This document shows, piece by piece, positions 5,124-12,649 of a stretch of DNA of 22,316 nucleotides (position 1 is its first letter; each line of letters starts with the position of its first letter). Under the pieces are notes generated by a model. That model did no database searches. It saw nothing but the letters and a program-made list of their open reading frames with translations, and had not been told where the DNA came from. The stretch is from positions 1-22,316 of the IMG/VR virus record IMGVR_UViG_3300043409_001142; one strand, 5' to 3'. The position numbers and the translations under genes were made by a program. The stretch comes from a virus.

Positions 5124-5337
5124 CTTGACATCAGGTTTATTGGTCATTGCCTGGTTGTTAGTGCTTGCCTTTGGGAAATCTGAAGGCAAGCATTTTTATT
5201 CTAAGCAAAAGTATCGATATGACACACCCAATGATTGGGCAGAAGACAGTACAGTATCTGAATCCAAAAGAGAATACTGTGAATACGTCTATACTAAGGA
5301 GATAGAAGATTATAAACGTAAACTTAAATCAGAATAA
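5116..5337 (+). CDS. small membrane-anchored protein
   Basis: Seventy-three residues. Residues 3-19 (NLTSGLLVIAWLLVLAF) form an N-terminal anchor or signal sequence; no signal-peptidase site is obvious. The rest is polar and charged, with many Tyr, Lys and Glu (KQKYRYDTPNDWAEDSTVSE...EIEDYKRKLKSE). It overlaps the previous gene by 8 nt. A 10-bp hairpin with a T-tract, identical in form to an intrinsic terminator, lies in its coding sequence at 5162-5200. Function unknown. Confidence 0.65.
   Translation: MINLTSGLLVIAWLLVLAFGKSEGKHFYSKQKYRYDTPNDWAEDSTVSESKREYCEYVYTKEIEDYKRKLKSE
5162..5200 (+). other. terminator-like hairpin inside a coding sequence
   Basis: TGCTTGCCTT (5162-5171) pairs perfectly with AAGGCAAGCA (5183-5192), 11-nt loop, followed by TTTTTATT. 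It lies 46 nt downstream of the ATG at 5116 and would cut the transcript before the genes at 5339 and 5575 unless translation or antitermination prevents it. Confidence 0.6.
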
Positions 5338-5338
5338 G

Positions 5339-5578
5339 ATGAGTAGATACACACAAAAATTAGAAAATGGAAAATCTGTAGCATACGGATTTGACAATGC
5401 ATTAGGTTATTTTATTGATGTATTTAGTGTGCCTGATTCTGAAGGCAAACACGAATTATTAATAGACGAAAGTAGTGTATTAACAGGAATGTCTAATGGT
5501 AAAATGATGGAGCTTATGGCAGAATATGAAGTGCCACAAGAGCATATAGACAAAGTAGGATTAGACTTGCCTTTATGA
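5339..5578 (+). CDS. hypothetical small phage protein
   Basis: A 79-residue acidic protein (MSRYTQKLENGKSVAYGFDNALGYFIDVFS...). The pattern Y-G-F-D-x-A-L-G-Y-F-x-D-V, followed by a helix (NGKMMELMAEYEVPQEHIDKVGLDLPL), recurs among phage small proteins but has no known function. It overlaps the radical-SAM gene by 4 nt (ATGA at 5575), coupling their translation. An 8-bp hairpin with one wobble lies 33 nt after the start (5372-5392). Confidence 0.7.
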   Translation: MSRYTQKLENGKSVAYGFDNALGYFIDVFSVPDSEGKHELLIDESSVLTGMSNGKMMELMAEYEVPQEHIDKVGLDLPL

Positions 5579-6438
5579 ACTTAATAGAAAAGGTTAACAG
5601 AAAAGCTATGGTGATACGGCCTTCGGGCCGATCATCAGATTATATTACTCCGTCGTTTGGTTATGGTTGTTTGTTAAAATGTTCTTATTGTTATATGAAG
5701 AGACATAAACCTGAAGGATTGTCTGTAGCAAAGAACTTTGGGGACATTTTAACAAGTATTAACAATCATGCATATTTCTATGCTGATGTTGAGAAACCAA
5801 ATCAAACAGATGAGAAATATATTACATATGACTTAGCGTGCAATGAAGACTTTGCTTTGCATTCTAAATATTATCCTTGGGAAAATATCTTTGAGTTCTT
5901 CAAAAATCATCCCATAGCAAAAGCTACTTTAGCTACTAAAATCATTCCTGTGAATTTCTTGACTTATAATCCTGACTACAAGGTTAGGATTCGTTTTAGT
6001 CTAATGCCACAGAAGATTTCTAGTATACTAGAGCCTAATACAAGCATGATAATAGATAGAATAAAAGCAATCGACGCATTTATCGAGTCAGGTTACGATA
6101 TTCATGTTAATTATTCACCTGTTGTTATTTATGACGGCTGGCAAGAAGATTATGAAGAGTTATTTCATATGATGAATGATTACGTAGAATACAAAGATAT
6201 GGTCAAAGCAGAAGTAATATTCTTAACTCATAACGAGCAAAAGCATTATTATAATCTGGAACATAATGTACCTGGCGAAGATTTACTCTGGACCCCTGAG
6301 ATACAAGAAGAGAAAACTTCATCTTATGGTGGAAAAAATGTTAGATATAAATATAATCTGAAAGCAGGTTATATTGAAGAATTTAAACAATTACATAATA
6401 GCATTATTCCTTGGAATACTATTAGATACATTTTTTAA
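5575..6438 (+). CDS. radical-SAM protein, spore photoproduct lyase-like
   Basis: A 287-residue protein. C32, C36 and C39 in GYGCLLKCSYCYMKRH form the CX3CX2C site that binds a [4Fe-4S] cluster and S-adenosylmethionine. CYCY and the strand RIRFSLMP (139-145) match the spore photoproduct lyase branch, which uses the SAM-derived radical to reverse a thymine dimer. Family members are often about 340 residues, so this one is shorter, mainly at the N-terminus. I cannot identify the Cys that donates the final hydrogen atom with confidence. DNA photolesion repair is plausible; an unrelated radical reaction (base or peptide modification) is equally possible. Overlaps the previous gene by 4 nt. Confidence 0.8.
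   Translation: MNLIEKVNRKAMVIRPSGRSSDYITPSFGYGCLLKCSYCYMKRHKPEGLSVAKNFGDILTSINNHAYFYADVEKPNQTDEKYITYDLACNEDFALHSKYYPWENIFEFFKNHPIAKATLATKIIPVNFLTYNPDYKVRIRFSLMPQKISSILEPNTSMIIDRIKAIDAFIESGYDIHVNYSPVVIYDGWQEDYEELFHMMNDYVEYKDMVKAEVIFLTHNEQKHYYNLEHNVPGEDLLWTPEIQEEKTSSYGGKNVRYKYNLKAGYIEEFKQLHNSIIPWNTIRYIF
5617..5630 (+). other. GC-rich UUCG hairpin in the radical-SAM coding sequence
   Basis: CGGCC-TTCG-GGCCG: a 5-bp all-GC stem closed by C-G on a UUCG tetraloop, an exceptionally stable RNA hairpin, 42 nt after the start codon. It spans codons for RPSGR using CGG, CCT, TCG, GGC and CGA, which are rare in the surrounding AT-rich genes. Confidence 0.7.
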
Positions 6439-6439
6439 T

Positions 6440-6652
6440 ATGAATATTGATGAACTAGAAGAGTACTCTAGAATTAGAGTCAAAGATTTAAAGATTCGTG
6501 GTGTATTTAGCGAAGAGATTAATTTTTATTATCTCGAAGGCGATCAAGCTTATTGTCAGAATGACAAAGGCCACGAAATCTATTTAGAATTGGATACTCC
6601 TGTTGAGTATCTTTGCACAATGAAAGAGTATATTAATAACTTAAACCAATAA
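6440..6652 (+). CDS. hypothetical small phage protein
   Basis: A 70-residue acidic protein (MNIDELEEYSRIRVKDLKIRGVFSEEINFYYLEGD...), starting 1 nt after the radical-SAM stop. I chose this ATG over the in-frame one at 6374, which would overlap the previous gene by 65 nt. A mostly beta, compact domain is likely. It is followed after 2 nt by another small gene. Function unknown. Confidence 0.65.
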   Translation: MNIDELEEYSRIRVKDLKIRGVFSEEINFYYLEGDQAYCQNDKGHEIYLELDTPVEYLCTMKEYINNLNQ

Positions 6653-6654
6653 CA

Positions 6655-6834
6655 ATGGTAAAATTTAAAATTGAAGAGTCAAAGGAAAACTCTATTTACA
6701 CTGTATTAGTGAAGAAAGCATGGTATACGCCATGGAGAATTGCAAAGAAGAAAAGTGGACAAGCTGCCACTTATACTACAAAACAAGGTGCTAAATTGTA
6801 CATTAATTTAGCAACCAAAGAATTAAATTCTTGA
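6655..6834 (+). CDS. hypothetical small basic phage protein, 59 aa
   Basis: A 59-codon frame (MVKFKIEESKENSIYTVLVKKAWYTPWRIAKKKSGQ...) with a basic centre (VKKAWYTPWRIAKKKSGQAATYTTKQGAK). The beta-rich, Lys-rich pattern could bind nucleic acid. It starts 2 nt after one gene and its stop overlaps the ATG of the DNA polymerase (TGATG at 6832-6836), so its translation should feed into the polymerase start. No family recognised. Confidence 0.65.
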   Translation: MVKFKIEESKENSIYTVLVKKAWYTPWRIAKKKSGQAATYTTKQGAKLYINLATKELNS

Positions 6835-8843
6835 TGATTTATTTAGTCACTGGCCAACAGGAATTTTTTACGCCTGTTGGCTACTCTATGGCTACTGTTG
6901 AAGAGTCTTTAGAATATCTAAATACATTAGATGTCATAGGCTTTGACACAGAAACTAGAGGATTCGACTCCTACACTAAAGAACTGCTGTCTATGCAGCT
7001 CGGTGATGGTGAAAAGCAATACGTGATAGATTGTCTGACTGTAAGCCCACAATTGTATAAAAAAATTCTTGAAGAAAAAGAGTTGATAATGCACAATGCT
7101 AAGTTTGACTTAGGATTCTTGTACTATCAAAAGATAGTACCAACAAAGGTATTTGATACTTTTTTAGCAGAACGTGTATTAACTACAGGTCTCGATACTG
7201 TAAGAAGATCTTTAGACGCTGTAGTATATAAATACTGCAAGATAGAATTAGACAAAACTATCCGTGGTAATATACACCGTGAAGGCTTAAGCACTAGAGT
7301 GATCAAGTATGCTGCTGACGATGTAAAGTATTTACATCAAGTAAAACGAAAGCAAGAAGTTGCCCTAAAAGGAAACAATTTACTTAAGACTATGAGCTTA
7401 GATAATAAGTTTGTAAGAGTTCTTGCTTACATAGAGCACTGCGGTATGTATATGAATCCTATTGATTGGCAGGCTAAAGTTGATGATGATCTTAGGGATT
7501 TACACGCTGTAAAAGAAATCTTAGATAAGTTTATTCTTGATAATCCTCAGAAATATGCTAAGTGGATAGATAATCAACTTAGTTTGTTTGACGAAGGAAT
7601 AACATGTAAGTTAAACTGGTCTTCTTCTCTGCAAGTAATAGAGTTTATGAAATCTTTAGGAGTCGATACTCTGACAAAAGACAAGGAAACAGGTTTGATG
7701 AAGAACTCTGTAGACAAGAAAGTGTTAGGACCGCAGAAGAAGAAACATCCTATTATTCCGACGTACATAGAGTATACTGAGCATCAAAAAGTAGTAAGTA
7801 CATATGGTGATAATTGGTTCGATTATATCAACTCTGTAACAGGTAGAATTCATAGCAACTATACGCAGATTATGAACACAGGTAGATTGTCTAGTGGTCA
7901 GAAAGGTAAGCCTAAACAGGGCGTACCTCAAAAGCCAAATATGCAAAATATACCTTCTGATAATCGCACTCGTGGATGCTTTCAAGCACAGCAAGGCAAC
8001 GTACTATTAGTAAGCGACTATAGTGGTCAAGAACAGATTGTACTTGCTAACAAATCATTAGATGCTGACTTGTTAGCTTTTTATCAGCAAGGTCTAGGAG
8101 ACATGCATAGCTTTATTGCTTCTAAGATATTTCCTGAACTCAGTGATTTAACTCTGGATGAGATTAAAGATAATCATAAGAATAAGCGTCAAATCGCTAA
8201 GGGTGCAGGTTTTGCTATTAACTACGGTGGTACGGGAATTACTATTGCACAGAATCTTAATATTTCTATGCAAGAAGGTGAAGAAGTTTACAAAGCATAC
8301 TTTAAAGCATTTCCTGGATTAGCTAATTACTTTAAGCAAGAGAAAGCTCGAGCATTGAGTCTAGGTTACATTCAATTTAATAATGTAAGTGGCAGAAAAT
8401 GCTTTATTCCGTTCTTTGACGAGTATCAAAAATTGCATGAAGAAATCTATACTACTGAAGGGTTTTGGGATGATTATAAGTTGGAAAAGTCAAGGAATAG
8501 TAGTACATTTATTAGTCATTTTAAGCCTAAAGTACGTGAGTATTTTATGAAGAAAGGTGATATTGAAAGGATGTCTCTTAACTATCCTATTCAAGGTACT
8601 TCTGCCGACATTACTAAACTTGCTGGTATTTATTTCTTTGAGTATTTAGAAAAAAACAATCTAATCTTTAAGGTCTTACTGCCTAATGTAGTTCATGACG
8701 AATGGATTGTAGAATGTCCAAAAGATCTAAGTGAAGAGTTGAGCAAAGTATTGCAAGATTGTATGGAAAAAGCAGGTGATGTATTCTGTAAGACTATTAA
8801 ACTTAGAGCAGAACCTTGTGTAACTTTAAATTGGAAACATTAA
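6834..8843 (+). CDS. DNA polymerase, family A, with 3'-5' exonuclease
   Basis: A 669-residue replicative polymerase. Exonuclease: Exo I FDTET (D38, E40), Exo II HNAKFD (N88, D92), Exo III Y159-x3-D163; all catalytic residues are present, so it should proofread. Polymerase: TGRLSS (349-354), QNIPS, motif A SDYSGQE (D395, E400), motif B R452-x3-K456-x3-F460-x3-Y464-G465, motif C VHDE (H621-E623). Motif A resembles the T7 form (DASGLE) more than DYSQIE. Phe460 at the O-helix position is the E. coli-like state rather than the Tyr of T7. There is no 5'-3' exonuclease domain, as usual for phage replicases. I use the ATG overlapping the preceding stop. The next gene overlaps its stop (TAATG). Confidence 0.95.
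   Translation: MIYLVTGQQEFFTPVGYSMATVEESLEYLNTLDVIGFDTETRGFDSYTKELLSMQLGDGEKQYVIDCLTVSPQLYKKILEEKELIMHNAKFDLGFLYYQKIVPTKVFDTFLAERVLTTGLDTVRRSLDAVVYKYCKIELDKTIRGNIHREGLSTRVIKYAADDVKYLHQVKRKQEVALKGNNLLKTMSLDNKFVRVLAYIEHCGMYMNPIDWQAKVDDDLRDLHAVKEILDKFILDNPQKYAKWIDNQLSLFDEGITCKLNWSSSLQVIEFMKSLGVDTLTKDKETGLMKNSVDKKVLGPQKKKHPIIPTYIEYTEHQKVVSTYGDNWFDYINSVTGRIHSNYTQIMNTGRLSSGQKGKPKQGVPQKPNMQNIPSDNRTRGCFQAQQGNVLLVSDYSGQEQIVLANKSLDADLLAFYQQGLGDMHSFIASKIFPELSDLTLDEIKDNHKNKRQIAKGAGFAINYGGTGITIAQNLNISMQEGEEVYKAYFKAFPGLANYFKQEKARALSLGYIQFNNVSGRKCFIPFFDEYQKLHEEIYTTEGFWDDYKLEKSRNSSTFISHFKPKVREYFMKKGDIERMSLNYPIQGTSADITKLAGIYFFEYLEKNNLIFKVLLPNVVHDEWIVECPKDLSEELSKVLQDCMEKAGDVFCKTIKLRAEPCVTLNWKH
6853..6881 (+). 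other. 9-bp perfect hairpin at the start of the polymerase gene
   Basis: GCCAACAGG (6853-6861) pairs with CCTGTTGGC (6873-6881), 11-nt loop, 19 nt after the ATG. It encodes GQQEFFTPVG. It could limit translation of the polymerase or mark an RNA-processing site; function unknown. Confidence 0.6.
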
Positions 8844-9259
8844 TGAAAGATGATTTTACAGAGAATTTAGATAGGTTAAAGAAAGAATTTACTAAGCTAG
8901 AGCATAGGATTCAAATTCTTGAGAGTTTAGAACCTTTAAGAAAATATCTACTAAAGACTGGATTTAATCGTAGTTGTTATTTAGTAGAGATGCGTAGAAG
9001 AATTATTCTTGATTTATTAGAATTAGGATTAAACAGATACGATATATCTAAAGTACTTAACAAAAATCACGCAACTATACTGCATGCTATTAAAACGCCT
9101 GCAGATCCTCGTGTAGAAAAGGTTGTATTAGAAAATTACAAACAATGGATAGAAGACAAAGTATATCCTATGACAGTTCCTCTAGTAATCCCATCTGCAA
9201 ATCATCCTACGGGATATAAAACTATAGTAAATTATAAACTAAGAAAATTATTAGAATGA
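8843..9259 (+). CDS. DnaA domain IV-like DNA-binding protein
   Basis: A 138-residue protein. Residues 8-36 look like a coiled coil (LDRLKKEFTKLEHRIQILESLEPL). Residues 47-84 (LVEMRRRIILDLLELGL...DISKVLNKNHATILHAIK) resemble the helix-turn-helix of DnaA domain IV, whose signature is 'G-x-x-D-H-T/S-T-V/I-L-H-A'; here NHATILHA. There is no AAA+ domain. The C-terminal 45 residues are of unknown fold. Located between the polymerase and an SF2 helicase (TAATG and ATGA overlaps). A likely job is recognising a phage origin or recruiting replication proteins; this is inferred from the domain and position. Confidence 0.7.
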   Translation: MKDDFTENLDRLKKEFTKLEHRIQILESLEPLRKYLLKTGFNRSCYLVEMRRRIILDLLELGLNRYDISKVLNKNHATILHAIKTPADPRVEKVVLENYKQWIEDKVYPMTVPLVIPSANHPTGYKTIVNYKLRKLLE

Positions 9260-10482
9260 ATATAGACAGAACAACTCGTCAGATCTTGGGATTGAAAAGA
9301 TGGCGAGAGAATAATTTTTGTGGTATAGCTGAGTATCCTACGGGCTTTGGTAAAACATACACAGCCATAATGGCAATTAAGGGTATGGTTCCAAGAGCTG
9401 GAATAACTTCTTGTTTAGTAGTAGTGCCTACAGTTGAGCTTAAATCACAATGGGAAGTAGAATTAAAGAAGAACAAGGTTACGATTGCTGAAGTTATGGT
9501 TATCAACACGGCTATCAAACATATGCATAAAGTAGATATGTTGGTGCTTGACGAGGTACATAGATATGCTGCAGAGAGTTTTAGAAAGATTTTTCAGACT
9601 GTATCGTGTGACTATGTTATGGGCCTAACGGCGACTCTTGAACGTGAAGATGGTTTTCATGAAGTAATCTTAGAGCACCTAACAGTGTTTGATAAGATTA
9701 CTGTAGATGAAGCATTAGAGAACGAATGGATTGCTCCTTATGTAGTGTATAACATTCCTGTGAGTTTAGATGCTGCAGATCAATTAGAGTATAATAAGGC
9801 TAACAATGCTTTTAGACACTTTGCTGCGCAATTAGGCCACGGCGGACAGGCTTTTAGAAATGCTAATACGTTTTTGAAATCTTCTGATAAAGCTTTGGCA
9901 GGTCAAGCAGGTGCTTATTATAACTCTATGAGAAAACGTAAGAACATTTGTCAGAATAACTCTAACAAAATCTTAGCTACTAAGCAAATCATAGATGCAC
10001 TACCTGGACGTAACGGTTTAATATTTAGTGCGACTACTGAGTTTGCTGAGAGTTTACAAGATTGCTTAGGTGATATCTGCATGACATTTCATAGTAAAAT
10101 CAAGCGTAAAGACCAAGAGCTAATAGTCAAAAGATTCAAAGACAAAAGAACTAAGGTTAGATTCCTAAGTTCTGTACAAGCGCTCAACGAAGGCTTTAAT
10201 GTACCTGATTGTTCTTTGGCTATCATTGCTGGCTCTACTAGTACTAAGCGTACTTTCATTCAGCAATTGGGTCGTGTGGTTAGAAAAACTCCTGATAAAG
10301 AAGCTATAATCATCAATCTTTATACTCCTGGTAGTCAGGAAGAAGTTTGGATGAGTAAGCGTCTTGAAGGAATTAATCTTGATAGAGTAATAAATTGTTC
10401 TTTAGAAGATTTTTTAAAACTATATACACATGGAACTGACACTGACACTAGCGTTACTGAAGCGATCGAAATTACAGCCTAA
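9256..10482 (+). CDS. SF2 helicase, UvsW/XPB-like (SNF2-type in phage nomenclature)
   Basis: A 408-residue helicase/translocase. Walker A EYPTGFGKT (27-34), motif Ia LVVVPTVELKSQW, motif II DEVH (99-102), motif III TAT (125-127), then motif IV LIFSAT, motif V SVQALNEGFNVPDC and motif VI QQLGRVVR (336-343). All motifs are intact, so it should hydrolyse ATP and move on DNA. The short 'ATP-in-a-compact two-RecA-domain' layout is that of T4 UvsW, which remodels branched replication and recombination intermediates. The tail (residues 390-408, rich in Thr/Asp) overlaps the next gene by 53 nt. Overlaps the DnaA-like gene by ATGA. Confidence 0.9.
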   Translation: MNIDRTTRQILGLKRWRENNFCGIAEYPTGFGKTYTAIMAIKGMVPRAGITSCLVVVPTVELKSQWEVELKKNKVTIAEVMVINTAIKHMHKVDMLVLDEVHRYAAESFRKIFQTVSCDYVMGLTATLEREDGFHEVILEHLTVFDKITVDEALENEWIAPYVVYNIPVSLDAADQLEYNKANNAFRHFAAQLGHGGQAFRNANTFLKSSDKALAGQAGAYYNSMRKRKNICQNNSNKILATKQIIDALPGRNGLIFSATTEFAESLQDCLGDICMTFHSKIKRKDQELIVKRFKDKRTKVRFLSSVQALNEGFNVPDCSLAIIAGSTSTKRTFIQQLGRVVRKTPDKEAIIINLYTPGSQEEVWMSKRLEGINLDRVINCSLEDFLKLYTHGTDTDTSVTEAIEITA

Positions 10483-10999
10483 TCAGTTGTATTTATTAAA
10501 CCTTCTGTATTACAAGGATTTAGATAGTATCAAAGAGATATTTGGAATTGAGGAGGCTATTTCTATAAGAAATAGTCTCTTTGGTACTCCCTATATTTTG
10601 AATTCTACTGATAATTCTCTTAAATTTACAGACACTTTAATAAGTAAGAAACATGTCGAAAAGTTGCTGGGTATTCGTGCTGACAATATTAATTTTCTGG
10701 AATTCTATTCTTGTTATCCTATTCGTATTGGTAATAGGGTTCTTCGAAGTGCTGGTGCGAATACACAAATTTATCAAAAACATGAAAAGAAATATCTTAC
10801 GCGGGTTAAAACGCTCGAAGCACACCAAATAGCAATCAAAGCTATAGAAGCCTTTGTAGCTAAACAAAAATCTGCATCAAAACTTCAATTTCTGCCTAAC
10901 ATGGAAACTGTCATGAATAATAATTTGTGGGAGATGTGGGAAGTATTTATTGATGATTTTGGAACAGAAGGACAAGACTGGAACACTCAAGTAATTTAA
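10430..10999 (+). CDS. conserved phage protein of unknown function
   Basis: A 189-residue soluble protein starting MELTLTLALLKRSKLQPNQLYLLNLLYYKD, a helical start reminiscent of a winged-helix N-terminus. A Lys/Arg-rich middle (YQKHEKKYLTRVKTLEAHQIAIKAI) and a Trp-rich end (NNLWEMWEVFIDDFGTEGQDWNTQVI) follow. The ATG at 10430 lies inside the helicase gene, giving a 53-nt out-of-frame overlap; the only other early starts are non-ATG codons such as TTG at 10486. I keep 10430 because the added residues continue the amphipathic pattern. Conserved position next to a helicase suggests a role in replication, otherwise unknown. Confidence 0.75.
   Translation: MELTLTLALLKRSKLQPNQLYLLNLLYYKDLDSIKEIFGIEEAISIRNSLFGTPYILNSTDNSLKFTDTLISKKHVEKLLGIRADNINFLEFYSCYPIRIGNRVLRSAGANTQIYQKHEKKYLTRVKTLEAHQIAIKAIEAFVAKQKSASKLQFLPNMETVMNNNLWEMWEVFIDDFGTEGQDWNTQVI
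10553..10579 (+). other. 12-bp hairpin inside a coding sequence
   Basis: GAGGCTATTTCT (10553-10564) pairs with AGAAATAGTCTC (10568-10579), one G-T wobble, 3-nt loop, followed by TTTGG. It lies in the gene at 10430 and encodes EEAISIRNS. It resembles a weak terminator without a full T-run. Confidence 0.5.
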
Positions 11000-11001
11000 T
11001 T

Positions 11002-11175
11002 ATGACACCAAAAGAAAAAGCAGACGCACTATATGTTAGTGCAAGTACTCAACATGGGTTAGAAAAAGCAAAGATAGAAGCTTTAAATACAGCAGTGACT
11101 GTAAAGACTCTTGCTCCCATAGAATTAAAAAATTATTGGGAAAATGTAATTAATAATTTAACTAAGAAAAAATGA
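11002..11175 (+). CDS. hypothetical small phage protein, 57 aa
   Basis: A 57-codon frame (MTPKEKADALYVSASTQHGLEK...) that starts 2 nt after the previous stop and ends in an ATGA overlap with the next gene (11172). Mostly helical, ending NNLTKKK. MTPKEKA resembles the first residues of the 11386 protein (MTPKQQAEVYIDMF), and both share the phage-wide 'TPK-x-x-A-x-x-(L/Y)' start, perhaps a small duplicated family. Function unknown. Confidence 0.6.
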   Translation: MTPKEKADALYVSASTQHGLEKAKIEALNTAVTVKTLAPIELKNYWENVINNLTKKK

Positions 11176-11408
11176 AAAGGAGAAACTTAAGTGGAGTATA
11201 CATCTTTGAAAAGTTTGAAGATGAAGAAAAAAAAGAGCCTACATGTTTTGAAGATTGTACGGAAGAAACTCAAGATAAATGGCTAGACAGTTTAGAAAAA
11301 GAAGCATTAGTTAATATATGCAAACATTTAGGAAAGCAGTTAAGACATTTAGGTGATGAGTTTGGTATTATAGCAGGAGAAGAAGATGACACCGAAACAA
11401 CAAGCTGA
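11172..11408 (+). CDS. hypothetical acidic small phage protein
   Basis: A 78-residue, strongly acidic protein with a basic N-terminus (MKRRNLSGVYIFEKFEDEEKKEPTCFEDCTEETQDKW...) and two Cys close together (TCFEDC). The C-terminus is acidic (GEEDDTETTS). It could mimic nucleic acid or bind a basic partner, but this is only a charge argument. It overlaps the next gene by 23 nt. Confidence 0.7.
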   Translation: MKRRNLSGVYIFEKFEDEEKKEPTCFEDCTEETQDKWLDSLEKEALVNICKHLGKQLRHLGDEFGIIAGEEDDTETTS

Positions 11409-11589
11409 GGTTTATATCGACATGTTTGATCCTGATGAGTATTATAATGTGTATAGAGAAGCTATTCTTATAGTCGACGATGTACTAGATAATCTTCATG
11501 AAGATAACGTAGAAGACATAAACTTTTATTGGGCAGTAAGAGACATAATAACTAATAAATCTGAACGTGAAAATAAGATATTGGGATAA
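11386..11589 (+). CDS. hypothetical small phage protein (MTPKQQA type)
   Basis: Sixty-seven residues, acidic, helical. The start MTPKQQAEVYIDMF followed by AILIVDDVLDNL and INFYWAVRDII is a pattern seen in small phage proteins of unknown function. It is embedded between replication genes and overlaps both neighbours by 23 nt: its 5' end overlaps the 11172 gene and its 3' end overlaps the DnaB-like helicase. Confidence 0.7.
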   Translation: MTPKQQAEVYIDMFDPDEYYNVYREAILIVDDVLDNLHEDNVEDINFYWAVRDIITNKSERENKILG

Positions 11590-12637
11590 GTTAAAGCAAA
11601 GCATTGAGCGCGGTGAGCGTGGTTTAAATACTGGCATACCGTTTAATGGCTTTACATCGTTAAGTAAACAGATAAAGAATATTCAACAAGGTAGATATGA
11701 TTTGATTTTTGCAGGTACGTCTGTGGGTAAAACTGCATTTGTGAATAGTACTTATGTGTATGGCGCTGTAGAGTTCTTGCAAAACAATCCTGATTATATT
11801 CATGATTTAGAAATCATTTATTATTCTTTAGAAATTCCACCCGAGCAACAAATAGCTAAGCACATTGCTGGTTTAATTTGGCGTGAGCATGGAATACTAA
11901 CATCTGTTGATGAAATTTTATCAAAAGGCGATAAAAGAATACCACCTGAAGTAAAGCAACTTATCGAAGATTACGAAGATAAGATGCAAGAAATTCAGAG
12001 TAAGTATCTCAAGTATCGTAGCAGTCTGAATCCAGATTTTCTCTTCAAGGATCTTATAACGTATGCTGAAAAACGCGGTCAAGTTATAAGGAATGAAGAA
12101 GGTTTGATTGTGGAATATATTCCTAACAATCCTGGATTAATTACCCTCATTGTCATAGATCATATTGGTCTGATAAATTACACAGGTTACAAAGATTTAA
12201 AGGAGGCAATAGATAAAGCCTCAAGAACTCTTGTATTCTTTAGAAACATGTTTAATTTCAGCCCTGTAGTCATTTCTCAAGTTAATCGTAGCTCAGAGCA
12301 AATGGACCGCAGAGATAGTGACAATTGGATGCCAATGTTGAGCGATATTAAAAATACTGGTAACGTAGCAGAAGATTGCAATACTGCAATTGGCATTGCT
12401 TCTCCATTTTATTATGGCGTAGATAAATGTCTTGGCTATGATATTACTAAGTATAAAAATCGTTACAGGTTGGCTAAAATCTGTAAGAATCGTGACGGTG
12501 ACGTCAATCTTCTAGTGAGTTTTCTATTTATCGGGGAATACGGTGGCTATTACCAACTCCCACCAGCTAATGAAGCATTTGGAAAACCAGAAGAGTTGAA
12601 GAAAATCGACGAGTATTACAATAATTTAAACTCATAG
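11567..12637 (+). CDS. DnaB-like replicative helicase (RecA-fold domain)
   Basis: A 356-residue protein carrying only the RecA-like half of DnaB. Walker A AGTSVGKT (49-56), YYSLE with the catalytic Glu (E89), Walker B LIVIDHIGL (D198), then SQVNRSSE (237-244) and SDIKNTGNVAEDCNTAIGIA, the 'S-D-(I/L)-K/R-x-(S/T)-G ... A-D' segment of the family. An insertion of about 60 charged residues follows the catalytic Glu. There is no N-terminal primase-interaction domain. The start appears to be GTG at 11567 because no in-frame ATG precedes the conserved 'GLNTGIPFNG' segment; it overlaps the previous gene by 23 nt. It ends with TAG, the only TAG stop I found here, and the next gene continues in the same frame. 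Confidence 0.9.
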   Translation: MKIRYWDKLKQSIERGERGLNTGIPFNGFTSLSKQIKNIQQGRYDLIFAGTSVGKTAFVNSTYVYGAVEFLQNNPDYIHDLEIIYYSLEIPPEQQIAKHIAGLIWREHGILTSVDEILSKGDKRIPPEVKQLIEDYEDKMQEIQSKYLKYRSSLNPDFLFKDLITYAEKRGQVIRNEEGLIVEYIPNNPGLITLIVIDHIGLINYTGYKDLKEAIDKASRTLVFFRNMFNFSPVVISQVNRSSEQMDRRDSDNWMPMLSDIKNTGNVAEDCNTAIGIASPFYYGVDKCLGYDITKYKNRYRLAKICKNRDGDVNLLVSFLFIGEYGGYYQLPPANEAFGKPEELKKIDEYYNNLNS

Positions 12638-12649
12638 CTATTATTTGTT

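Noticed and set aside
6834-8843. Unusual polymerase motif A (DYSGQE)
   Set aside because: Phage T7-type family A polymerases have a similar DASGLE; all catalytic residues are present.
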